Positions 11,423 through 21,896 of a stretch of DNA of 64,000 nt are shown here, in pieces. Within the stretch, counting starts at the first letter, position 1. Every line of letters starts with the position of its first letter. The DNA is from Asterella californica (lineage: Eukaryota > Streptophyta > Marchantiopsida > Marchantiales > Aytoniaceae): the NCBI GenBank assembly GCA_036924285.1, contig JAYKYS010000004.1, forward strand, positions 32,520,001 to 32,584,000, in the 5' to 3' direction. The notes below the pieces were generated by a model, which was given only the letters and a program-made list of their open reading frames with translations, was not told the origin of the DNA and did no database searches. A program made the translations under genes and the position numbers.

Positions 11423-12656
11423 CTAGTAGTAATAAGGTCAGACGGTGAACTTTAACACTCAAGAACAAGAAACATATGATAGTTTAGACTTCAAAACTTC
11501 TCCTACATGTAAAGGAGACCCTACTGAAAACACATACGAACTTTCAGCTTGAGATCAAATCTGAGCACAGAGATATGGACAAAAATGTTTTGAGTAAGGA
11601 AATTATGACAATTTCTCACACTCAGATGGTTACTTTGATCTAGAAAGAATTGGTTTGATAACTTTCGATGACTCTTACATGATTTGGAGTCTCAGCACGC
11701 TGAACATCCCTATGAAATTTGACCTGCTAGTTGTACACAGTTCTCCAGATCTCGAGCTCTGAAGTTGCTGCTCTAGATTGAGAGATTTTCATACCCTCTC
11801 TGCTTCAACGATCGTCTTGAATTACTCACTCACTCAAATGACATGAAACTTTTTAGAAAGTCATAGCCCTGCTGACATGGAACGCAACCACAAAGGTTTG
11901 AAGCGATTATCTCTATTTTGCTGCAATTGACATCAAAAATCTCAAAATTAACAATTGTGATGCAATTCCGGTCCAATCTGAACTTCAATTTGGCATAACT
12001 CCTTCTTTATTGATCAAATCGATCAAAATTTTTGCTGACAATAACTGGCACGACGAGCTCTGTCACCTTGTGTTCCATGAGTTTTGAATGCCTCTATCAA
12101 AAGCTCGAACTCCCTTTAAGATTTATGCTTCTAAGTTTAGAGTTTCACAAAAGACAAAATGAACCAATGGGAGTTCATAGCTTCACTTCTCTGTCCTTTT
12201 GTGTCCCAATCCACGTGGTAACTTAATTCCACACATAAGTTACCACGTCAAGCCTCTAAAGTGCCAGCGTAAACTTTAAACTTCATGCGAAGACATGTAA
12301 AATGACATGTAACCCTGAAAGATAACTTAAACAAGCTAGAAAGCATGCATGGATGACATGTAAGTACAACCCATGAGCTTAAACTTTATCCACATGGTAG
12401 ACTTAAAGTTATGTACTTTGATAACATAGATAAGTATGAAATCACTTGCACAAGCGTACAAGTGTTTGAACAAGATAAATAACATACTATCAACCTACTA
12501 GGATTCAAAATATATAACATAATAGTGTTAACACCATATGCAAAGGTGTCAAACATATGCATAAAGGACTAGAAGTAATATTGAGCTAACTTCTAAAACT
12601 ACTCAACTCAAGTATCGGAGTAGAAGTGTAGCATGTAGCCGCCAAGTAGCGCGACA
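11423..12656 (-). mobile_element. Old E1-type LTR fragment
   Basis: The reverse complement aligns with the E1 LTR (25124-26476) over most of its length. Clear matches are the ACTAGYAGTAATAAGGTCAGAC end, the CTTGAGATCAAATC stretch, GAACCAATGGGAGTTCATAGC and CATGCATGGA. The U5 end is missing at the junction with Y at 11423. A possible LTR start is the CGACA at 12652-12656. Divergence is much greater than between the two E1 LTRs, so this is an older insertion. Confidence 0.7.
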
Positions 12657-13030
12657 TCGCGTGTTGTGAAATTGATATTGAAGCGAAGACAAGGTGTTGT
12701 CGAATTATTTCATGGAGAAAGTCGACAAAAAAATGCAACACATGATGGTAATACTGATATAACTATATTTGAGAGATTTCTTCTTCGACATGTTGTGCAA
12801 AGAGAGATTCATCAGCAGCAGTTAGAAAGTCTAGTTCAAGCTAATGTAAATGTTCATATGCTCGAAGATAATACTAAAAGAAAAACCGAAATAGATGAGA
12901 CATATTACATCATGTAGTAATGGCATCAAGATATTACTACATATCATAGATATCACCACATAATGTTATTACCATGGTGGTACTCTGCTTGCGATCCTTA
13001 CTTTGAAATAAAAGTTTTGTGATCATTTTG
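12657..13030. other. Short unassigned stretch
   Basis: It contains an 83-codon plus frame (12666-12917, MKLILKRRQGVVELFHGESR...), Gln and Asn rich, with no family I recognise. It may be an exon or chance. Otherwise AT-rich. Confidence 0.25.
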
Positions 13031-14260
13031 TTCATAGCGATGGACTTGCTTCTGTATCTTACAAGATGCATCAAATATACACTATTGTAATCTCTTTTAT
13101 TGAAGGTATAATAACGGTAACATGATTATCTTGTCATATGCATTACATAAACATCAGAAACTGTTATTACGATTGTAACTGTGAATTATAATCGATAATC
13201 ATCAGTAGGTGTTTTTTTACCTGTAACTTTCAATTGTAATCATTAGTAATTGTTATTATGACTATAACTTTGAAAAATGAAATACGATACATATCATCGT
13301 AATCATTTTTAATTATTATTACGATGGTATCATAGAATTCAGTTAGTGCTAATGATTATAAGGTGTTATTACGTGTGAAACACTTAGGATTTTTAATTGT
13401 AATAATGTGTTGGCTACGTAATACCGTAATCACTGCTATTGGTTCTTATCATACTAATTTTGAACTTATACACTGGAATCATCATAAACTGTTATTACAA
13501 ATGTAACTGTAATTATATCTGATGATAATAAGTAACTTTGAATTATATGATTTTGAATTTGTACATTAGTAATCATCCGTAAATGTTAGTACGTAACACT
13601 GTAATTATACCTTTTGGTTATTACCGTAATAATTTCCAGTTTATTCATTGTAAACATCTATAATTGTTATTACGATTGTAACTATAAACTATATAATATA
13701 TAGCATAATCATAAGCAATAGTTATTACGTAATACTGTAATCACGCCTTTTGGTTATTACTCTTAGTGATTTTCAGTTTATACATTGTAAGCATCTATAA
13801 TTGTCATTACGATTGTAACTATAAACTAATATATAGCGTAATCGTCTGTAGGTGCTATTACGTAATACTGTAATCACGCCTTTTGGTTATTATCGTAATA
13901 ATTTTCAGTTTATACATTGTAAACATCTATAATTATTATTACGATTGTAATTATAAATCAATATATAGCGTAATCATCTGTAAGTGTTATTATGTTATAT
14001 CGTAATCAAGTCTTTTGGTTATTACGTATATAATTTTCAGTTCATACATAGTAATCATCTGTAATTGTTATTACGACTGTAATTGTAAATAATAAAATAC
14101 CGTAATCATTGTTATTTGTTATTAAACTTATTACTTCAAATTTATAAACTGATAACCGTTATTACGATAGTAACTTTGAAAAGAGAACCGTATATCATTA
14201 GTATACGTTATTACTATGAAGTTACCACTATAACATTTGGTACTTCTGCCAAAACTCGTA
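13030..14260. repeat. AT-rich tandem array, unit about 133 bp
   Basis: The phrase GTAATACTGTAATCACGCCTTTTGG and variants recur near 13592, 13729, 13861 and 13995, about 132-137 bases apart, alternating with GTTATTACGATTGTAACTGTAA-like segments. Copies before 13590 and after 14110 are more diverged. No coding potential. It has the look of a minisatellite or a decayed satellite. Confidence 0.7.
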
Positions 14261-14355
14261 ATCACGTTACATCATATGCTTACATCAAAATTCAGTTCTG
14301 TAGTTTACATAGTTTCGTGAAAATAAATGAATAAATAAATAAATAAATAGTAAAT

Positions 14356-14407
14356 GAATAAAGTGAATGCATATAGTTGAACTCAACTATATGCATTCAC
14401 TTTATTC
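14356..14407. repeat. Perfect 25-bp inverted repeat
   Basis: The left arm 14356-14380 (GAATAAAGTGAATGCATATA then GTTGA) and the right arm 14383-14407 are exact reverse complements separated by two bases (AC). An (AAAT)n microsatellite precedes it at 14326-14350. It could be a miniature-element relic or a cruciform-forming site. Confidence 0.9.
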
Positions 14408-14833
14408 AACCAATCACTCAAGAGTAGCAAATGTGATGGTGAAAAGTTCATGTGTTGTAAAGGTATCAAAGTTTTTATTTCAGTTTGGATCTACTGTTCC
14501 TAGTGTGTCGTACATCCACTGGTGTAAGGACATGTTGTTGCACTCTAGTTTTCCTAGCAGATCTAGTCATAAGACGTGCTTCTTTCACCCAATGAGTCAA
14601 TCCAATTCTCCTCTTATAAGAGATCTTGAACCTTTTTTCCAGATTATCTGTAAACATTACAATCAAAAGTGTCAATTTTACAACAAGAGTGAACTATTAA
14701 AGAATCAGAACTAATCAGAAACTAGTTCAGAATGCAAGTGTACTCAGTCATGATGATCCGAACGTACAAAAGCATAATGCCAAGTAAAGCAATTTTCAAT
14801 AAAATCAACATTAAGAAAACAATGTGAAGCTTA

Positions 14834-15060
14834 CCAACAGATGAAGAAGTCACCAATGCATGTTCTTCAATGAGAACATCTGCATCAACATCAGTTTCGT
14901 GGTCTTGCGAAAGAAGATCTCCATGATCAGAAAACTGAGGACCTACATGTTCATTCTCATTCTCTGAAGGTTCAAGAAACTGGTGCTCTTGCTCACTCAT
15001 GTTGACAGATGGTTGCTGATCGGATGACTGGTGATCTTCTTGACCGTTCTCACTTTCATT
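14834..15060 (-). pseudogene. Exon-like acidic segment, gene unknown
   Basis: On the minus strand the frame reads ...MSEQEHQFLEPSENENEHV...DVDADVLIEEHALVTSSSV and meets a good donor, G|GTAAGC, near 14834. Upstream the same frame is Ser/Glu/Asn-rich but has a TAA near 15066. A possible following exon is at about 14475-14640 (...RRIGLTHWVKEARLMTRSARK..., basic). This looks like a decayed plant gene with an acidic region and a basic region. I do not recognise it. Confidence 0.35.
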
Positions 15061-16602
15061 AGATTAACACTCACTAGTCTCATTCTCCTCAGAAGAAGTA
15101 TTCTTCTCTGAATTGTCATTGGTGACATGTTTCATAAGCCGGAAGATTTTGAACTCTCTACGAAACTCACAAACACCTGAGTTTCATCCAGAAATCTCTT
15201 CTTGTCACAAAACCACACGACTTCCAGATCCTTCAGAAGGTGCTTTGGACCTTAATATACAATTACTACTTAAAATATCACATAATTACCCACTGAGAAG
15301 TCCAAGAAGACAATTACTGCTTCCAAGACACGACTTCCAGTCTTCTCACGTCAGCTTCCAGAAGCAATTCTCGGCTTCTGGAGGTTCAACTCGGCTTCTG
15401 ACACCTCCAAAAGACTACCTCTGCTTCGAAGATGTCAAATTATCATTCCCTATCACACATTGCTCTTACGATTTTCCAACGGGTTAGATTAATCACAGGG
15501 TGTATGCCCCCTATAACCTTCCCAAGCTTCTGCTTGCTAAAACGATCTTCTGACAGCACTACAACGACATTCACATTCACTGATACTCAAAAGAAGTTTT
15601 GGAAATCCAATAGAAGAAGATGGGAAGATGAGAAGATGAGAGAAAAGGGAAAAGAAGAGAAAATCCAAACAACAAGAATCAAAGAAAAGAGAGAAATTAA
15701 GATTCTGATAGGCTTCTAGTCCAGATTATGACTAATAAGCCATCCCTGCTTGTAGTAAATTGGAGAAGAAGACCAAAGATCTGCTTATAGTCACACGGTC
15801 TTCCAATCGAGGATGACGTCTTCTGCTGTGGAAAGAAGGCTTTCGACTTCTTCTGTCTTTGCTCTGACTACTCTGACTCAGGGGACTAATCTCTGATGGA
15901 CAGTCTGTGTGTGGATCCGAGTGCTCCATTGGATGAGACAAGCTTGGACTCTGCACAGCTTCTAACAATCACCGTCACTCAACAGGAAGGCTTCTCATGC
16001 ACAATTGAGTATGAATTCGATGTAACCCACTCCCAGAAGACATAGACAAAGCTTCTGCAATCAAATCTGAAATCCAATCTCCGAGAAGAAGTTACATTGG
16101 CTTTTGGAAGCTTACTCCATCCACTTTCTATCACTACCTCTCGACACATCAGCTTAGAAGCTGGACTGCACGATGATGTCATTCCTTGTCTATGCTGTCG
16201 ACTCCTATCTACATCCTTACGATCTCTTATTGAGAGCGGAGATGCAGACTTACTCTATGTGCAACTCCACTTTGCGCGTGTAGTGTGTGTCTGTAATGTG
16301 CGTATGTGTGTGCTAAAATTCTACATTGACATCAATTTTATACAATGACCTTGAGTCGCAGGAGGGAGATCCCTTCCAATCACAACTCACAGTCCAGAGG
16401 AAATTGGGACGCTATCAGAAGGTCACCACCTCTCATGCTTCGGTTCCTCCTCTCAGTTTGGAAAGTACTTTCTACTCTTACCGTTGCTTATCATGTCACA
16501 TGGACAGTCATCTAAAAATAAAAGGAGAGTTGTTCATCTTAAAATAGCAGACTCTGATTTCTTACAAAATAGTCATGTAATAATAGCTAACTACCTCTAC
16601 TA

Positions 16603-18110
16603 CTATTCCTGGTCGTTAGGTGTGATCTCCATGAGATCCTCACCTGCCTGACCCTCTAATTTGACTTCTGATATCGTGGGTGGCTCTGATGGTACCTCTG
16701 ACGCAACGGAGGTGGCATCCTCCTCATTGCTAATCGTGGGTACTTCAGTCATGGCTTCGGAAGCTAGAAGAGGTCCCTGGGAAGCCGAATCCACCTACAC
16801 TTTTTGACTCTTTTGCGCCACTTGCTCGACACTAGGAGCTGGGTGATCTCACCGGGGTCAGAGATCGCGGCTTCCCGTAGTGCACTCCAAGTCTTCTTCT
16901 CTTTTGCTAGATCAGTTAACCTACCCCTGATCCGCAGAACTTCCTGCTCTCGCTGCTGAAGTCGCATCTGCAACTCTTGGTTGCTCTTCCAAAACTGTGC
17001 CAACTCTTTGATAGAAGGGGAAGCTTCCGTCTTATACTTTGTGGTTATCTTCTCCGTGGTGCGGAGGTTGACTTCCAAAGCTTATAGCTTCTGCTTCTGG
17101 ACTTCCTCCTGCTGAGTCAAGGTCCGAGGACCAAATCTAGGCTGCAGCGGCTTATCCTGAACCATCGTGCGCCTCTCCATCAACTCCATCGCTGGCTGGA
17201 TCTCCGAAGTGAAGAAAGCACTGAACTCCTCCAGTCGTCTTCTCGCAAAAGATAGGTTCATGCCCACAAATCAGTTTAGGACAGCTTTCATGTCTTTCAC
17301 AGGCATGGGTACCTCTTCCACCACTACGGTCTTCTTCTTTGGTGCTCGAGAAAACGTTACCCTCAATGTTTTCCGGGGTGGAAGATCTCTTCCCACCGCA
17401 AAAGCAGTCCTCTTCGCTACGCATCCTTCGTTCGCAGTAGGAACATCAACTCATGTCTTGGCTTCTGGAGTCTTCGGAAGACTCCCTGTAGTCACAAAAG
17501 CTATCTTCCTGGTGATCTTGGTGCTAGGGGTATCTTCTTGCGAATCCGACTCGGATATGGAGTGAATGGTCAAGAAAGATGTGTTCTTCCTAGGAACGCT
17601 CCTAGGTCTCATCCTTCTAAGTGACGACGCGTCTTCTATGTCGCTGGGGTCATCTTTTCGTATCGTAATCGTCTTTTGATGAGTGTCTGGTCCTTCCCAA
17701 GACACTAAAGTGAGAGGAGAAGACATGACAGCTACTCGGTCTTCTTCCTCTGAGATCTATTCTTTCATCTCTCGCTGTCCTGCTGGTCCATACTTGTCCA
17801 ACTGGTTCTCCTTCAGGTCCTCCTTGGACACATACTTACAACGGAAGAAGGGGGTGAGATGCCTTCCTCCTGGGGTGCCCAAGTATACTAACTCGACATG
17901 GACGTAGGCGTGAAAGAAGACGTCTCAGTTGATGACCTCTCCTGCCCAAACCGCTTCTAGGAACTCCACATCTTGGTCTCCAAGATATCTAATCTTTTGA
18001 GCCTTTCCCTTGGGAAAAAGGTGAAGGTATAGCTTCCCCAGAAGATGCTTCTTTGGCTCTCGGTAAGCTTCCACTTTCCATCCGTTCCTCCCCTGTCGGT
18101 CTTCCAAGAA
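16603..18110 (-). pseudogene. Family Y coiled-coil protein (right copy)
   Basis: Fragments in order on the minus strand are: 18107-17925 (EDRQGRNGWKVEAYREPKKH...LHLFPKGKAQKIRYLGDQDV); a segment near 17900-17760; 17726-17451 (Ser/Arg-rich, DPSDIEDASSLRRMRPRS); about 17400-17270 (PPRKTLRVTFSRAPKKKTVV); then 17267-16764, the coiled coil (QQEEVQKQKL...NLRTTEKITTKYK...MRLQQREQEVLRIRGRL); and an acidic tail to 16603. Several stops, such as the one after QKQKL at 17082, break the frame. It resembles a nuclear or structural protein with a basic middle and a long coiled coil. I assign no function. The left copy has the coiled-coil part only. Confidence 0.45.
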
Positions 18111-18689
18111 GAGACATATAGTATTCTTAAGTACATGTCATTTCCTTGAGATGATGATGAGGATCTTCCCCTTCTTAGCTCATACCCGCGGTTCTTTGAT
18201 TCCGACCGATGAAAAGCTCTACGTCACCACTCCATCGTCCACAAGGATGGTCTTTCTCGGACGACCCCTGCCTTGACAGGTACACGGTTGCGAGGAGGAA
18301 ATGTTGTCCATACCTCTTCCAGAATACCTTCGTCTGTGAGATTTCAGTCCCATATGAAGAAGTCGAGGTCCAACTCCTTGATGAAAGGTTTGGCCCCGAT
18401 CAACTCTGCTTGTGATAACACCAACCCTCGAGGATGCATCGACATTTTGAGCTTCTGTTACATTATACCACATATACTTGTTGTGAGCCTAAGGCTCAAC
18501 CCTTACCAGGTCCTCACAGTCCAGCTTCCATTCTCAGAAGACGAATTTAGTCTTCCATAAGACAGCTATTCTGTCTTCTAGAATTCTAACTGTGCTTCCT
18601 AAGTACATCACGTTGTCGTGTCGTGGACCGTCTCTCACGTGAAAATCTATTTCGATGCTTATTATTATCGCTCCAAAGACACTCATGGG

Positions 18690-19180
18690 GCTAAAAATGA
18701 GACTTTTTGCACAACTTCGGATCTTCATTTTCATCACATCAATGGGTAGAGCTCATAGTCAGCTTTCCATAGGCACTTTGTCTACTTCATTTGGAAGCCT
18801 AGTGGAGAAGTTACGAGACTCGAAAGACGAGAAAAACAAGCTAAGCCCCAGCTTATGGACTTTTTGCACAACTTCATATCTTCATTTTCATTACATCAAT
18901 AGGTAGAGCTCATAGTCAGCTCTCCATGAGCACTTTGTCTACTTCATTTGGACGCTTAGTAGAGAAGTTATGACTCGAAAGATTGGAACAAACAAGCTAA
19001 GCCTCAGCTTACGGGCTTTTTGCACAACTTCGGATCTTCACTTTAATTACATCGATGGTAGAGCTCGTTGTCAACTTTCCATGGGCACTTCGTCTATTTC
19101 ATTTGGACGCTTAGTGGAGAAGTTATGAGACTCAAAAGAAGAGAAAATCAAGCTAGGTCCTAGTTTACTATTGCTGACTG
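18690..19180 (+). repeat. 157-bp tandem repeat in solo W LTR
   Basis: Three units, each with TTTTTGCACAACTTC near 18703, 18860 and 19018, that is about 157 bases apart. Homologous and inverted relative to 2075-2580. Confidence 0.75.
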
Positions 19181-19765
19181 GGTATTTGCAGCTCCTGGCA
19201 CTATACTAAGATGCAAGGAGCATGCTAGCTCATTATCGGAGAAAACTTGTACGTACAGTGATTGACGTAAAGGGGCAGCTTAAGGAGCTAGCTTGGTTCT
19301 GCGATCTGTCGGTGAACGGTTTGGAGAATGGAGAAGTCCAATGCATGCTGTAACACACAAGAAAACCAAAAGATCACACTAAGTTACTTTCACTACTACT
19401 GCTCTCAGGAAACTCTGGTGAAGAAGACTCTTCTTCCGCCGAAGTACCAAACTGAACTCCTTCCTAAGTGTTCCACCAAAGAACAACTTCCTCCGAAGTC
19501 AACTTCGCCCAAAAACGTCTTCGTAGGAAACTAACCCCGCAGATGCTGGTCTATTCTCAGTCCTCGCCGCAAACGTTCTACTCTGATTTCAAATGTCGAC
19601 AGCAAATCCTTCGGCACCCAGACTAATTCCTACCACAGCAAACTACGATACTTCGTAGGTAAATCCCCGAAGAAGACAAAACACTCAATGGCTCCGTAAA
19701 CTCAAGAAATAGAAAACTCAAAAATGATAAAACACATAGAGGTCATGAATACGAACAACACAACG

Positions 19766-19773
19766 CTTATATA
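19766..19773 (-). promoter_or_regulatory. TATA box of the Z LTR
   Basis: Minus strand TATATAAG followed by CG, just downstream of the coding region end at 19805. It is conserved in context with the left copy (9380-9387). Confidence 0.6.
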
Positions 19774-19804
19774 CAGATTTTTCCGAAGATGACGGATCTT
19801 CTTC

Positions 19805-21896
19805 CTAAGAAGTCGGGAGCACTTCTGGACCGTCGGATGAAGGTCCTGTGTCTGAAACGACACCAAGAACAACACCGCTTCCTACCGCTAACTCTCTACC
19901 TATCTCGCAAACTGAGAACTCTACGATTGCTCTAACCTCCCTAAGCTCCCTAATTACCCGCTGGCCTAGCCTAGCTACCCGGTTCTTAGCTGAAGTACCC
20001 TCCGCATCTGCAGCTAAAAACTCCTCTCTAACCTGGCAAAGAAATCTCAGTTCTTCGGCATCCATCTCCACGGCAAAGTAGTCAATCCTACTCCGAAGTT
20101 GAGCGCTTAGCTCCTCGGCCGAAGTCAGTCGTCTCTTCGAATCCTCGATCTCCTTAGTCATTTCTGCAACCACGTCTTGAGCTCGATCTCTTTGAGTGCG
20201 CATCTCGTCCAGTTGCTTCTTCATTAGAGAAAGTACTTTCTCATGATCTTTCTCTTGATCCAACTTCTGTCGAAGAAGAAGCTCTTTCTCCGAGGTCTCG
20301 TTCTGCAACTCCTCGACCTTCGCTTGGGTCTCCTTCTGTGCCATGAGGAGAGCTGTACGTAAGTTCTCTTTCTCCTCTCTCCAGTTACCTCGACCGAAGT
20401 GCATCGTATGTACTAACTCCGCAAGATTCAGCTTCCGACCGACAACTTCCTCATACGTTCCTCGGTTCCCCTCTAAGCTATACAGCAAGGGTGCGACCAC
20501 CTCCTGGATGTACTTCGCCGAAGAAGTGAGTTGCTCTATTTCTCCTATCGTCGATAGAGAAAGAGTACTCTTCGGCGTAGTGTCAGTGTCCTTCTCCGTC
20601 CGAGGAGTATCTCCTTCTTCGGCTTCCTCTTCCTCAGCTACTTCACCATCTGCACATACCGTCTTAGTCATCTTCATCTTCTTTCTCGACTTCTGTACAG
20701 ACCTCGGCGTCTCTTCCAACGGTTTCTTCCTTTCACTTCTGCGGACCGGAGGAGATACCTCGACTACATCTTCGTCTTCGGCCGGATTTACTTCTTTGAT
20801 TGCTTTCTCTGGAACTGGTGCTGAAGTTGACGCATCTTGCCTCGGCGTAGTGTCGGCCGCTACTTCGATCGCTGTTTCCTCGGTGATGACTTCGTCGAAG
20901 AACTTCTCTAATTGTGCGTCTCGGGCTGGAGTCTGCACTACTTGAAATTCGTCTTCTTCGGCAGTTGCGGTAAAGCCTAACTTCTTCTGCTGTTCGGTAG
21001 ATAGCAGTCCCATCCTCATGTAGAACACCGAGACAAACGGTCCTATGTACACCAAGTCCTCATCCTTCCAAAGCTTCTGCACATGACGATAGAAGATCCT
21101 CGCCCAATGCGCTCTTCTCCCGACGAAGAGCTGCTCGATGAAATTGATCTGCCAATTCGACATGTATGTCGTTCTTCTTGGCTTGAAGATCGTCATAATC
21201 GCATCGGCTACTTCTCTCTTCTTCGGATCGCAGTAATCGCCCGTTTGGTAACCGTTCCTCCCTTGAGGTAATTCCTTGAAAAGATTTGGGAAGTTCTTCA
21301 CTGCTTCGGACGAAGCTGCGGCAGATACGCTGTCGAAGAGAAGGTCGCCTTCTCGACCTGCATCATCAGTCCCCAAGACGCCAGACCAATGCGCTTTGGT
21401 CTAGTTACAAGGTCGCCCATAGTTGGCATCGGCCGGATGCTGCTTGCAGACCTTCAACTCGTGTACCAATTTGGAGGAGACCATCCCCCACCAAGGAAGT
21501 AAGAGGAACGCTAATCCCATCTCCTCGAGCTCCTTGTCATAGTGGCGAAGAGCCGCTCGATTAACTTCAAAAGCTCGGAGCCTCGGTGACTTAGCTGTCT
21601 GCATCCCTCGCATCCTTAGGATCACTGCCACAAGCTTCGCCGCAAACGGATTCTTCGTCGCAATCCCTTCCTCGTCCGTAATCGAGTTCTTCCTCTCAAA
21701 TTGGCTTCCTCGCCAGTAATCGACTTCGGCGAAGTAGATGTACTTCGGCGATCAGAAAATGCGGCTCGCTGCGCTCCTGCTATCGCTTTAGGAATAGTAA
21801 AACAATAAGGTAAATGACTTTGTTACCTGGCTTATACCCCGCGATAGGCTTCTCCGCACGTGCCGAAGTTAGGGTTTTCCTCTTGCCTACTGACAT
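19805..21896 (-). CDS. Z LTR-encoded coiled-coil protein, two exons, one in-frame TAG
   Basis: Proposed exon 1 is 21896-21827 (ATG, MSVGKRKTLTSARAEKPIAG...), donor CCAG|GTAACA. The intron is 21826-21724 (103 bp) with acceptor GAAG|TC. Exon 2 is 21723-19805. The two exons sum to 1989 nt, exactly 663 codons, with a single internal TAG at 21403-21401. From 21376 on the frame is open for 523 codons. Features in order: ...VDYWRGSQFERKNS..., ...RLRAFEVNRAALRHYDKELEE..., after the TAG ...EGDLLFDS..., ...PRRTTYMSNWQINFIEQLFV..., an acidic Ser/Thr-rich middle with basic RSERKK and KSRKKMK patches that could be nuclear signals, then about 150 residues of coiled coil. I do not recognise the family. The left copy (7396-9300) shares all parts, including the TAG. 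The splice model is my inference. Confidence 0.55.

Noticed and set aside
20343..20945. 200-codon plus-strand frame within the Z LTR
   Set aside because: Ser-rich shadow of the acidic and coiled-coil part of the minus-strand gene.
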